Positions 6,318 to 14,649 of a stretch of DNA of 21,750 nucleotides are shown piece after piece. How positions within the stretch are numbered: position 1 is the stretch's first letter; every line of letters begins with the position of its first letter. A model generated the notes under the pieces. That model worked only from the letters and a program-made list of their open reading frames with translations. It did not search any database and was not told where the DNA came from. Made by a program: the position numbers and the translations under genes. Origin of the DNA: Bacteroidales bacterium UBA1800 (GTDB lineage: Bacteria; Bacteroidota; Bacteroidia; Bacteroidales; VadinHA17); the NCBI GenBank assembly GCA_002319915.1, contig DCFQ01000009.1, positions 1 through 21,750 on the forward strand. Direction: 5' to 3'.

Positions 6318-8774
6318 ATGAGAAATATTATGGGACCAAAAAAACTAAACCTGAAACTGATTCCGGCAATAATTCTTCTCACAGCGGTCTGCATTGGCCA
6401 TGCGGCAGCCCAGGAAAAACACATGGCCATCAAGGGAACGGTAAAAGACGATACCGGGGTGCCTCTTGCCGGAGCAGCCGTTGCGATTGTAAATACATCG
6501 TCAGGAACATTTACGGGATTCGACGGATCATATTCCCTCAGGGTGGATAGAGCAGGGCTTTATACCCTCAGGTTCACCTATACCGGCTATGAGCGCACGG
6601 AGAAGACAATAAGTGTACCTGATACACTTATAGTCAACGTGGTAATGACGCAGGGATTCAGGCGCACCGAGGAGGTGGTGGTAAACGCGACACGGGCAGG
6701 AGCAAGGACACCGATGACCTTTTCGGCGATTACGCCCGAGGAGATCAGGAAGAACAACATCGCCCCGGACATTCCCTTTCTCATGTCGCTCACACCATCG
6801 CTTGTCGAGACCTCCGAGTCAGGCACCGGGATAGGGTATACAAGTTTCAGGATCAGGGGGACCGACGCGAGCCGCATAAACATCACCCTCGACGGGATAC
6901 CTCTCAACGATGCCGAATCGCAGCAGGTATTCTGGGTCGACCTTCCTGACCTGGCTTCATCAGTGGATAACATCCAGATCCAGAGGGGAGTCGGGACCTC
7001 CTCGAACGGTGCGGGAGCATTCGGGGCATCAGTCAATATGCAGGCTAAAAGCCCTGAGAACCAGCCTTTCGCGGAGATCAATTCATCCGCCGGATCATTC
7101 AATACATTCAAAAATACCATCACGGCAGGAACGGGCCTGATGTCGGAAAGATTTGCCCTGCAGCTGAGGTATTCAGATCTTAAAAGCGATGGTTATATAA
7201 AACGTACCGGTGCGGATAACAAAGCATATGCCCTTTCTGGGATCTACAAGACCGGCAGGTCGTTCCTTAAACTGAACCTGATGTCGGGGGAGGAACACAC
7301 AGGAATCAGCTGGTGGGGCGTCCCCTCCGAAATGCTGAAGGTTGACAGGAGATATAATCCCGCCGGCGAATACACGGATGAGAATGGGCATGCGCAATAT
7401 TATGATAACGAAACGGATAATTACTGGCAGACTCATTACCAGCTGATCTACGGCAGGAGCCTGGGCAAATCGCTGAGCCTTAATGCGGCGCTTCATTATA
7501 CCCGCGGGAAAGGGTATTACGAGGAGTACGCTGAAGATCAGGAATATTCCGATTATGGTCTGCAGCCCGTAGTCATTGATTCCGTTGTCCTTAGCTCCAC
7601 TGACCTTATCAGGAGAAAATGGATGAAGAATGACTTCTATGGCATGGTCTTTTCCCTGACCCATAAATCTGACAGGTTGACCGCAATTGCCGGCGGTGCA
7701 GTCAATTACTACGACGGCACCCATTTCGGGCGGATCATCTGGATGAAGGACGCCGGAAATGCCAGCATCGACCATCAATGGTATCTGAACAAGGCACGCA
7801 AGGGCGAATACAATGTTTACGGGAAGGTGAACTACCGGCTGAACGACGGTATTTCTGTTTTCGGGGATCTCCAGTACAGGCATATTTATTACAGGATGGC
7901 GGGGCCTGATGACGATCTGAGGGATATTACGCAGAATCATTACTTCGACTTTCTCAATCCCAAGGGAGGCTTGTTTCTTACAATAGCGCCCGGCCAGGAG
8001 ACATTCGTTTCTTTCTCGGTCGCTCATAAGGAGCCGACGCGCTCCGATTTCAAGGATGCTTCGGGAGATTCACAGGTCACACCGAGGGCTGAGACCCTGT
8101 ACGATGCCGAGGCAGGCTACCAGCTGAAGGGCCGGAGCGTCAGGGCCGGGATAAATGTTTACTGGATGATCTACAGGGACCAGCTCGTGCCGACGGGCCA
8201 GCTAAGCAATGTCGGGTATCCGATAATGACAAATGTCAAAAACAGCTTCAGGGAAGGGATTGAGCTATCGGTCGATCTCCTTCCGGCTAGGAGGCTTGAC
8301 ATCAGGCTGAATACAACTCTCAGCCGGAATAAAATAAAAGGTTTCACCGGGTACTATACCGAGTACATTTCTGACGGAACCTCAAGGTATGCCGGCAAGT
8401 ATCTCGGAACGACCAGCATCGCTTATTCGCCTTCGGTCACTGCCTCGGGGGACCTTGGTTACAGTCTCATTGAAGGGCTCAGCATTCATCTGATAGGCAA
8501 GTTCGTCGGGAGGCAGTATTTTGACAACACCATGAGCATGGAGCGTTCGATAGATCCGTATTTTGTAAGCAATCTTGGGATTGATTTCAGCCTTCCGCTT
8601 AAAAGAATAAGATCCATTGACCTGAGGTTCCTCGCAAACAACCTCTTTAACAACCTTTACAGCAGCAATGCCTACGGGGGCCTCTGGTACGAGGATGGCA
8701 CTGAGAAGACCTGGTCGTATTACTTTCCCCAGGCAGGGATCAACTTCCTTGTCAGCGCAGGCATCAAATTCTGA
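6318..8774 (+). CDS. TonB-dependent outer-membrane receptor, probably for thiamine
   Basis: An 818-residue outer-membrane transporter. A signal peptide covers about 1-31 (LIPAIILLTAVCIGHAAAQ). A carboxypeptidase-regulatory-like beta-sandwich follows (about 36-115: KGTVKDDTGVPLAGAAV, DGSYSLRV, FTYTGYE). The plug domain spans about 125-245 with RIRGTDASRINITLDGIPLND and VQRGVGTSSNGAGAFGAS-like motifs. The rest is a 22-strand barrel ending in FLVSAGIKF, with the terminal Phe typical of BamA recognition. It is cotranscribed with pnuT (17 bp gap) behind a TPP riboswitch, matching the thiamine-regulated receptor (OMR1) known from Bacteroidetes comparative genomics. ATG at 6330 (Met5) would also give a good signal peptide. 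Thiamine as ligand is inferred from regulation, not from barrel residues. Confidence 0.93.
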   Translation: MRNIMGPKKLNLKLIPAIILLTAVCIGHAAAQEKHMAIKGTVKDDTGVPLAGAAVAIVNTSSGTFTGFDGSYSLRVDRAGLYTLRFTYTGYERTEKTISVPDTLIVNVVMTQGFRRTEEVVVNATRAGARTPMTFSAITPEEIRKNNIAPDIPFLMSLTPSLVETSESGTGIGYTSFRIRGTDASRINITLDGIPLNDAESQQVFWVDLPDLASSVDNIQIQRGVGTSSNGAGAFGASVNMQAKSPENQPFAEINSSAGSFNTFKNTITAGTGLMSERFALQLRYSDLKSDGYIKRTGADNKAYALSGIYKTGRSFLKLNLMSGEEHTGISWWGVPSEMLKVDRRYNPAGEYTDENGHAQYYDNETDNYWQTHYQLIYGRSLGKSLSLNAALHYTRGKGYYEEYAEDQEYSDYGLQPVVIDSVVLSSTDLIRRKWMKNDFYGMVFSLTHKSDRLTAIAGGAVNYYDGTHFGRIIWMKDAGNASIDHQWYLNKARKGEYNVYGKVNYRLNDGISVFGDLQYRHIYYRMAGPDDDLRDITQNHYFDFLNPKGGLFLTIAPGQETFVSFSVAHKEPTRSDFKDASGDSQVTPRAETLYDAEAGYQLKGRSVRAGINVYWMIYRDQLVPTGQLSNVGYPIMTNVKNSFREGIELSVDLLPARRLDIRLNTTLSRNKIKGFTGYYTEYISDGTSRYAGKYLGTTSIAYSPSVTASGDLGYSLIEGLSIHLIGKFVGRQYFDNTMSMERSIDPYFVSNLGIDFSLPLKRIRSIDLRFLANNLFNNLYSSNAYGGLWYEDGTEKTWSYYFPQAGINFLVSAGIKF

Positions 8775-8791
8775 TACCCAAATATAAAATC

Positions 8792-9424
8792 ATGATATCT
8801 GACTGGCTGGCAAATAATTATATTGAATTGTTCGGAGCTGTCACCGGCATTATCTATGTGATATTCGAGATCAGGCAGTTTATCTGGCTCTGGCCTCTGG
8901 GGATCCTGACATCAGCGATATATATATGGGTTTTCTTCTCGACAAAATTCTATGCCGACATGAGCCTGCAGGTATATTACCTTGTGATCAGTGTAATGGG
9001 ATGGTATTGGTGGGTCAGAGGGACAAGGGGGGCAGAGCGGGGAGCCAAGGGAAGGGCTGAAGGAGAGACAGAAGGATTGAGGGTAACCAGACTGAAAAAA
9101 AAGACGGGTCTTATTTTACTTGCATGTTTTGGAATACTATATTTAATTCTCTGGTATGTTCTATCGCATTTCACCGACTCGCCTGTGCCCGAATGGGATT
9201 CCTTCATTACATCGCTCTCCATCATAGCCACCTGGATGCTTGCCAGGAAGATATTCGAGCACTGGTACCTGTGGGTAATAGTGAATTCAGTGTCCGCCTT
9301 CGTTTTTTACATAAAAGGTCTTTATCCCACGGTGGGACTATACTTCATCTACCTGGTAATGTCATTTGTAGGGCTCAGGGAATGGATGAAGAGCATGGAG
9401 CCCTCAGCGGTCGGGAAGCAGTAG
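8792..9424 (+). CDS. pnuT: PnuC-family permease, probable thiamine transporter PnuT
   Basis: A 210-residue inner-membrane protein of the PnuC vitamin-permease family, with about seven hydrophobic spans. Family marks are WPLGILTSAIYIWVFF (34-49), Y-D-SLQVYY (about 54-63), WYWWVRG (71-77), W-SFITSLSIIATWMLARK (about 135-153) and the substrate-binding pattern W158-x2-W161-x3-N165. Substrate enters by facilitated diffusion and is trapped by phosphorylation. The TPP riboswitch and adjacent TonB receptor indicate thiamine rather than nicotinamide riboside. A loop at about 77-104 is unusually hydrophilic and Gly/Glu/Arg-rich. The thiamine pyrophosphokinase gene that often completes this operon is absent. 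The gene ends 5 bp from the convergent GH20-like gene. Confidence 0.9.
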   Translation: MISDWLANNYIELFGAVTGIIYVIFEIRQFIWLWPLGILTSAIYIWVFFSTKFYADMSLQVYYLVISVMGWYWWVRGTRGAERGAKGRAEGETEGLRVTRLKKKTGLILLACFGILYLILWYVLSHFTDSPVPEWDSFITSLSIIATWMLARKIFEHWYLWVIVNSVSAFVFYIKGLYPTVGLYFIYLVMSFVGLREWMKSMEPSAVGKQ

Positions 9425-9429
9425 GACTT

Positions 9430-10578
9430 TTACTTGTCCGCCTCCGACAGTTCCCCCATTCTTTTGCACATTGCCCTGAAAGTATTCCAGGGCTTGTTGG
9501 CCCTGTTTTCCTCCTCATTGTTGCGCGGCTTGTCCGGCTTTATCCCGTAAAAGCCGTCGATGAACCTGTCAGGATCCATCCAGGTGGTAAGCATCATGCC
9601 ATAATAGCGCGGTTTCATTTCCGGGGTTGCATATTTCCTGAACCTGGCCATGTCCTCGGCCTGGGCCACCGCAACTTCCGGGATCCTCCAGGGGCAGGTG
9701 ACCACCCTGAAACCCTTGAGGGCAAAATAAACGGCGGTCTGGTCAGGCCTTTCGTAATGCCAGTCACAGATGACGACATCCTTAGGGATCATGTCGACAG
9801 CCCTGTATGTGTAGTTATAGCTCGCCTCCCAGATCCCTATGCCGGTTGTCTTTCCGTCGATCAGGCGGTCACCCCAGATCCAGAGCTCCCTGTTCTTTTC
9901 AGCAAGATGGTTCCTTATCCTGGTCACTTCCCCGGCGAAGAGTTCAGCCTTATCGACCCCGGCACACCTGGTGCAGCTGTCGTCGCCAAGGTAAAATACC
10001 TCGTCCATTCCCGCATGGAAGGCATCGGTCTCATATGCATCGCAGAGCTCGTCGATAAGTGCAAAAACAACCTTGTGGACATCCGGATGGAGGGGGCAGT
10101 AACTCTTGCAATAGAGCCCGTCGCTGTTGGGCCAGACATACTTTTCCGGCATTTTCACCCGAGGTGTTTCATCAAACTCCGGGAAGCACCTCAGCAGGTT
10201 GTTGGTGTGGCCTGCCCACGACTGGTGACCTAGGAGGTCGATCTGCGGGATTATCCTTATGTTGTGCCTCCTGCATGCCTCCACGATTTTTCTGACATCG
10301 GCCCGTGAAAGGGCCGCCGAGTCCCTGAGCTGGGGATAAGACTGATATTCATAATTATAGTCTACAAGCAACAGCAGGGTGTTGACGCCTCTCGGAGCAA
10401 GTTCATCATTGATGAATTTAATGAACCTGTCGACGCCGGCGGGCGACGGGGCATTTATGCAGAATCCGTTCACCTGGAAGAGCTTATCCCCAGGATCGCG
10501 GGAGAAAACGGCTGCCTGCCACATAATAAGCAGGAGCGACACCGATAACCGGAAAAATACTTGTTTCATACTGGTCAT
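9430..10578 (-). CDS. Exported GH20-like glycosidase
   Basis: A 382-residue exported protein with a signal peptide (MKQVFFRLSVSLLLIMWQAAVFS, about 4-26). The body is a TIM barrel with a strand-start set typical of glycoside hydrolase family 20: NTLLLLVDY (about 66-74), RIIPQIDLLGHQSW (108-121), then HAGMDEVF (188-195), where Asp192-Glu193 match the catalytic Asp-Glu pair of beta-N-acetylhexosaminidases. Further on come LWIWGDRL and WHYE. It lacks the usual N-terminal GH20b domain and is shorter than most members, so substrate range may differ. It overlaps the upstream radical SAM gene by one base (TAATG), so it is the last gene of that operon. ATG at 10569 is an alternative start. No lipobox is seen. 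Confidence 0.83.
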   Translation of the reverse strand: MTSMKQVFFRLSVSLLLIMWQAAVFSRDPGDKLFQVNGFCINAPSPAGVDRFIKFINDELAPRGVNTLLLLVDYNYEYQSYPQLRDSAALSRADVRKIVEACRRHNIRIIPQIDLLGHQSWAGHTNNLLRCFPEFDETPRVKMPEKYVWPNSDGLYCKSYCPLHPDVHKVVFALIDELCDAYETDAFHAGMDEVFYLGDDSCTRCAGVDKAELFAGEVTRIRNHLAEKNRELWIWGDRLIDGKTTGIGIWEASYNYTYRAVDMIPKDVVICDWHYERPDQTAVYFALKGFRVVTCPWRIPEVAVAQAEDMARFRKYATPEMKPRYYGMMLTTWMDPDRFIDGFYGIKPDKPRNNEEENRANKPWNTFRAMCKRMGELSEADK

Positions 10579-11537
10579 TATTTGAAGTTATCACTATTGC
10601 ATTTGCAATCCACAACGGGCAGGATCTCCTGGGAAAGATTCATCCCGGTCAGCCGCTGCCCCCTTTTGCCGGTGCACTCATCACATGCGGAAAAGAGTTC
10701 CAGATCCCATGTATCGGCAAATACCCTTCCCTTCCCGAGTCTGATCCCATATTCCGTCACCGCTTCGAGGGACCGGATCTCAGGACGGGAAAAATGCCCG
10801 GCTTCTGCAAGCTTTTCCATCGCACCGTTCCCTCCCCTCACAGGGATCACGGTGCAGCATTCCGCACCCGATTCAAATGCGAAGTCAATTGACCGTTCAG
10901 CCCAGTAGATGCCTTCCTCCTCCGACATGAACGGAGGCTTGAGAAGGATGAAGGCCCTCGAGCCTATACCGTTGTCTGAGAGAAACCTGACGGCATTTCT
11001 GAAGTCGTCTGCGTTCATTTGCTTGTTGAGCATGCCGAGAACCTCAGGATTGATGGTTTCCAGGCCGAGAGCGACCTGAAGGCCGGGCCTCAGGAGGTTC
11101 CTGAACTCGATGCACCTGCTGTTTACCAGCCGCGGATGACATTCGACCACAACATTGTCAAACTCTTTCAGGATTGAGGCGATCCTTTCATAATCCCTGA
11201 CAGGGATTGCTTTCGGGTCGAAAAAACTGCCGCTGTTATAAAGTTTTATGTTCCTGGCTGATGGCAGCCGTCCAAGGGCCCATTCAATCTGCTTGGGTAT
11301 CACCCCGAGCGGAAGTGAATAACTGGTGGCGTTTTTCCAGAGATCACACATCAGGCAATGAAACGGACACTCCCTGTTTGTCAGGAAAATGACATTCGTC
11401 TCCTCTATCGTGCCCTGCTGCGTCCTTTCTTTTTCCGAGAGATAAGCGTAGGGTTTGTCAGGATCGATCCTGTTCTTGTTTCCTCTTGAGGATACTACCC
11501 AGCTGTCACTTATTCCGGCACCTCTTTGATCATTCAT
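10578..11537 (-). CDS. Radical SAM protein resembling the RaSEA/TIGR01210 group
   Basis: A 319-residue enzyme with the radical SAM cluster CPFHCLMC (Cys57, Cys61, Cys64). The body includes IKLYNSGSFFDP, VVVECHPRLV, VALGLETINPEVLGMLNKQM and FILLKPPFMSEEE. The C-terminus has RVFADTWDLELF, then CDEC and a final CKC, which could hold a second metal site. This set resembles the archaeal archaeosine-synthase radical SAM subunit and its uncharacterised bacterial relatives (TIGR01210-like); that link is from memory. The frame is open to an ATG at 11594, but I choose ATG at 11537. It overlaps the upstream stop as ATGAATGA, whereas the longer form would overlap that gene by 65 bp. The substrate is unknown. 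Confidence 0.85.
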   Translation of the reverse strand: MNDQRGAGISDSWVVSSRGNKNRIDPDKPYAYLSEKERTQQGTIEETNVIFLTNRECPFHCLMCDLWKNATSYSLPLGVIPKQIEWALGRLPSARNIKLYNSGSFFDPKAIPVRDYERIASILKEFDNVVVECHPRLVNSRCIEFRNLLRPGLQVALGLETINPEVLGMLNKQMNADDFRNAVRFLSDNGIGSRAFILLKPPFMSEEEGIYWAERSIDFAFESGAECCTVIPVRGGNGAMEKLAEAGHFSRPEIRSLEAVTEYGIRLGKGRVFADTWDLELFSACDECTGKRGQRLTGMNLSQEILPVVDCKCNSDNFK

Positions 11538-12858
11538 AATTTGACAGGAATTCCTTCCGGTATGCAATTTCCCTTTCGGGGAAATGCTTTTCAAAGGTGT
11601 TTTCCGAGGCTGCGCCGTGCTGAAACCTCCGTTTGGGAAAAACCGGCATCTCCATTCCGGTAATCTGCTTTATCCCCGACGAAACTATCTGTCCCTTAAG
11701 ATCATAAAGTTTTGAGTGATCCCATCCCGTCATATCGATGAATGGTATCCCCTCCGATATTTCAATGACATTCGGGAGCGTATATGGGCTGAAAGATTCG
11801 AATCCCAGCACATCGCCCGGGGCATAGGTCCTCATGAACCCCCTGCTGAGCCCTCCTGAATAAGTAAGTGAATGCTTGATCGAATTGACGCCCCATCCTT
11901 CATGATAAAGCATGAGGTTATTGAGCACGCTTTTGATCGTGAGCTCGGGGTTTTCCTCGATTGGGTAATCCTTGAGGTTCTCATCGCCGCCGTCCCCGTC
12001 TATGACATATCGCCAGTCGGGATAGCGCGACCTGATCCCTTTCATAAGGGCCATATTCATCGTGGCCGACTGGATATCGAGTGGTTTGTAGTCCTCGACG
12101 ATCCGGATAGTCTCTTTCCAGTCGAGTGAAGCATAATTCATTTCAACCGGCTCGAGGAACAATCCAAGTCCAAGGTTCTCAAGGAATTGCCGGGCCTGGA
12201 CAAGATCGGCGCCATCTCCGTCGATTGCAAGGGTGAAAGCCTTGAGCCTTGACGGGCTTTCGCCCAGCTCCCTGAGGGCGTGGTAGGTAAGCAGGAATAC
12301 CGAACCGCTGTCGATCCCCGCAGAAAATGCAACTCCGAGCGGACCCTCTTTTGCCCTGAGCCGGAGCCATTTCAGAATCTCATCATAAACTGTTCCTATA
12401 TACATTTTCCCGATCGTATCGATTGTTTCCGATGCATACCTGTTCCGTTCGGGAGCGAAAAAGCGGTCATACTCCGGATTCGGATCAGGGCAGCCAAGCA
12501 GGTGTATCGTCGTTACATAATGAGCCGGGACCATTCTCGTATAGGAAGGATGGAACTGTTTTTCCAGTCCCTCTTTTTTGAGATAGCTGAAGATATCATC
12601 GATCCTCTCGGCGACAATCAGGATAGGACCATCGGGCCTTTTTGCAATGAAATAGCGCAACGGCCTTCCGATCGACCTTGCCATCCTGATTGTCTTCCCC
12701 TCGACCGACAACAGCGAGAACTGTCCGTCGATCTTCCTGACCTCTTCCGGTCTTCCTGATCTTACTGCACCTACCGCCTCTTCATGCGTCATATTGTAAA
12801 TGACATTCTTCGACTGATCAGTAAGATCTATCACCTTCTCAATGTACTGGTTCATCAT
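11530..12858 (-). CDS. Asparagine-synthetase-like ATP-dependent enzyme lacking the glutaminase Cys
   Basis: A 442-residue protein with the AsnB-type synthetase domain. The PP-loop reads FSAGIDSG (178-185) against the usual SGGxDS, and DGDGGDE (287-293) matches the SGEGSDE-type ATP/aspartate motif. The N-terminal 120 residues resemble a shrunken class II glutaminase fold (IDGQFSLL, then ARSIGRPLRYF and VAERIDDIF), but the obligatory N-terminal Cys is absent; the only Cys in the protein is Cys123. It therefore should not hydrolyse glutamine. It may adenylate a carboxylate and join it to free ammonia or an amine, as beta-lactam synthetase and similar enzymes do. Stop and start overlap with the radical SAM gene, indicating coupled expression. 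Length is short compared with AsnB (about 500-640). Confidence 0.85.
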   Translation of the reverse strand: MMNQYIEKVIDLTDQSKNVIYNMTHEEAVGAVRSGRPEEVRKIDGQFSLLSVEGKTIRMARSIGRPLRYFIAKRPDGPILIVAERIDDIFSYLKKEGLEKQFHPSYTRMVPAHYVTTIHLLGCPDPNPEYDRFFAPERNRYASETIDTIGKMYIGTVYDEILKWLRLRAKEGPLGVAFSAGIDSGSVFLLTYHALRELGESPSRLKAFTLAIDGDGADLVQARQFLENLGLGLFLEPVEMNYASLDWKETIRIVEDYKPLDIQSATMNMALMKGIRSRYPDWRYVIDGDGGDENLKDYPIEENPELTIKSVLNNLMLYHEGWGVNSIKHSLTYSGGLSRGFMRTYAPGDVLGFESFSPYTLPNVIEISEGIPFIDMTGWDHSKLYDLKGQIVSSGIKQITGMEMPVFPKRRFQHGAASENTFEKHFPEREIAYRKEFLSNYE

Positions 12859-12888
12859 AATCTATTAGGTTTAAATTGTTTTTTACTA

Positions 12889-14562
12889 TTATTCCTGAAC
12901 GATCCCAGTGCCTTCCCTGACAGTAATATACCTGTTGGGCCTGACCGCACTCAGCTCCTCTTTTTGTCCGTCGGGCCAGAATATTTCAATTTTGTCAATA
13001 ATCATAGCCTTGCCAATACCGGCATGGATCCTTGGATCACTGTTCGACAGGTAGCTTGTGGCCCACTGATTGACCATCACCTGGCGTTTCCCGCCTGCTG
13101 TTATTATGACCCTTGCGGCAACGGCGGAGGAGACGCCGCCCTTCCCGGCAAGGGTGATTCCTATCCAGTTATTTGCATTACCGCCATCATTCCTGAGAAG
13201 CGAAGGTGTTGCCTTCAGGTCGACATGTGAAATGATCAGGTCGATATCCCCGTCATTGTCGTAATCCCATTTCACAACTCCCCGGCCCGACCTCCTGGTA
13301 GAAAAATACGCGCCGTGTTCCCTGCCAATATCCCTGAAATGTCCTGACCCGTCATTCTCCATCAGGACCGGATACTGGAGGATCAGTTCCTCAGCGGTAC
13401 CCATGGCTGAGAAGAAATCGAGATCCCCGTCGTTGTCGTAGTCAAACAGCACCGCCCCCCAGCCGCCCTTGCCGGCGATTGCCCCGGCCAGCCCGCTTTC
13501 GTAGGTCAGGTCCTCAAAAAGTCCGTTCCCAAGGTTATGGTAATAAGCCCCATAGCTGAGATCAGTCACTACCAGGTCGATCAGGCCATCGCCGTCCACA
13601 TCGCCCAGGGTGCCGTGCATTGATCCCGTCCCCACTCCCTGGCTGTTGGCCGCAACGCCGCACTGAACCCCGGCTTCATTATAGGTTCCTTCATCGTTCC
13701 TGAAGAGGAAATTGAGCTGGTGATCGTTCGCCTGGAAGATATCTATATCGCCGTCGCAATCATAATCATAAACCGTCAGTCCCATGCATTTTGAGTCAGG
13801 GTAGAAGAGCTTGTACTTCCTGGTGACATCGCGGAAAACGCCATCGGATCCCTGTTCATAAAGCATTGAAGCCTGGCCATTGTATTCCGAAGGATCGGGC
13901 ATTTTTCCAGGTGTGACAGGGGAATCATATTTCGGGTCGAAAGCTAGAAAATTACCGACCATTACGTCAAGGCGGCCGTCATTGTTGAAATCCCAGAAAG
14001 ATGCGCCGATACTCCATTTTGTAAAGCCGTTCAGCTTTTCAGGCCCTTCCAGCCCGAGTTTCCCTGTAACCGGGGTGAAAGTGCCGTTGCCGTTGTTCCT
14101 GTAGTAAATGTTAGGTCCGTAGTTCAGCAGGTAGAGGTCCTGGAACCCCCTGTTATCAGGATCGACCGGTGCTGCAGCCATGCTCCAGAATGCCCCGCCG
14201 AGGCCGGCTGCCCTTGTGACATCGGTAAAGGTGCCATTGCCGTTGTTTTTATACAGCTTGTTCGATGAGTTCCTGAAAACCTTTCCTGCAGGATCGGAAA
14301 TCCCCTCGAGGTAGGTCCCGTTCATCATGAACAGGTCCATCAGCTTGTCATTATTGTAGTCGAAGACCGTAATTCCCGATCCGCTGCTTTCGAGGATGTT
14401 GAAGTAGGAATAATCACCGAAAGTGTACCTGAAATCAATCCCGGCCCTCGTTGTTACATCCCTGAAGACTACTGCTTTATTTTGCGAAAAGACCCTGCAA
14501 GGCATGGCAAAGACAAATAGTGTAAGCAGAGGATAAACAGAGAAGTAGTTTTTTAACCGCAA
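12889..14562 (-). CDS. Exported FG-GAP/VCBS repeat protein with ASPIC/UnbV domain
   Basis: A 558-residue exported protein. With the chosen start it begins MRLKNYFSVYPLLTLFVFA and ends its signal peptide near CRVFSQ. The core has seven FG-GAP/VCBS blades with calcium loops, such as DYNNDKLMD, DFNNDGRLD, DYDCDGDID, DVDGDGLID, DYDNDGDLD and DYDNDGDID, likely forming a seven-bladed propeller. The C-terminal ~90 residues are an ASPIC/UnbV domain (NWIGITLAGKGG, then IEIFWPDGQKEEL). The frame stays open to ATG 14676, but that adds 38 residues encoded by a palindromic repeat. I prefer the TTG at 14562, which sits at the repeat edge and gives a good signal peptide. It follows the other FG-GAP gene and precedes the AsnB-like gene by 30 bp. 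Family clear; ligand unknown. Confidence 0.88.
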   Translation of the reverse strand: MRLKNYFSVYPLLTLFVFAMPCRVFSQNKAVVFRDVTTRAGIDFRYTFGDYSYFNILESSGSGITVFDYNNDKLMDLFMMNGTYLEGISDPAGKVFRNSSNKLYKNNGNGTFTDVTRAAGLGGAFWSMAAAPVDPDNRGFQDLYLLNYGPNIYYRNNGNGTFTPVTGKLGLEGPEKLNGFTKWSIGASFWDFNNDGRLDVMVGNFLAFDPKYDSPVTPGKMPDPSEYNGQASMLYEQGSDGVFRDVTRKYKLFYPDSKCMGLTVYDYDCDGDIDIFQANDHQLNFLFRNDEGTYNEAGVQCGVAANSQGVGTGSMHGTLGDVDGDGLIDLVVTDLSYGAYYHNLGNGLFEDLTYESGLAGAIAGKGGWGAVLFDYDNDGDLDFFSAMGTAEELILQYPVLMENDGSGHFRDIGREHGAYFSTRRSGRGVVKWDYDNDGDIDLIISHVDLKATPSLLRNDGGNANNWIGITLAGKGGVSSAVAARVIITAGGKRQVMVNQWATSYLSNSDPRIHAGIGKAMIIDKIEIFWPDGQKEELSAVRPNRYITVREGTGIVQE

Positions 14563-14649
14563 AGCGCACCAAGAATTAGCAAAGACCGCAAAGACTGCTA
14601 TGCGAATTCTCTGCGACCTTTGCGGACCTTCTTTTAGTACTCTGCGGTT
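14555..14649. repeat. CTTTGCGG-type palindromic intergenic repeat
   Basis: A 95-bp imperfect palindrome. The outer arms AACCGCAAAG (14555-14564) and CTCTGCGGTT (14640-14649) match at 9 of 10 positions. The inner arms CCGCAAAG (14586-14593) and CTTTGCGG (14618-14625) match perfectly. I recognise this CTTTGCG-rich style as a dispersed noncoding repeat of Bacteroidetes genomes, though I cannot count copies here. It occupies most of the gap between the two FG-GAP genes and overlaps the probable TTG start. Confidence 0.75.

Noticed and set aside
7173..8027. Minus-strand open frame of 284 codons inside the TonB receptor gene
   Set aside because: It is antisense to the barrel-coding region and shows no domain or upstream signal. 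Receptor motifs on the plus strand continue through it without break.
9124..10233. Long plus-strand open frame of 369 codons
   Set aside because: It runs antisense to the GH20-like gene and into pnuT, has no recognisable domain and an implausible composition. The opposite strand has a signal peptide and the HAGMDE motif.
11538..11594. N-terminal extension of the radical SAM protein to ATG 11594
   Set aside because: It would overlap the AsnB-like gene by 65 bp, while ATG 11537 gives a classical ATGAATGA junction.
10578..12858. Lasso-peptide or other RiPP cluster, because of AsnB-like and radical SAM genes
   Set aside because: No leader peptidase/McjB-like protein, RiPP recognition element, transporter or convincing precursor peptide frame was seen between 9.4 and 21.7 kb.
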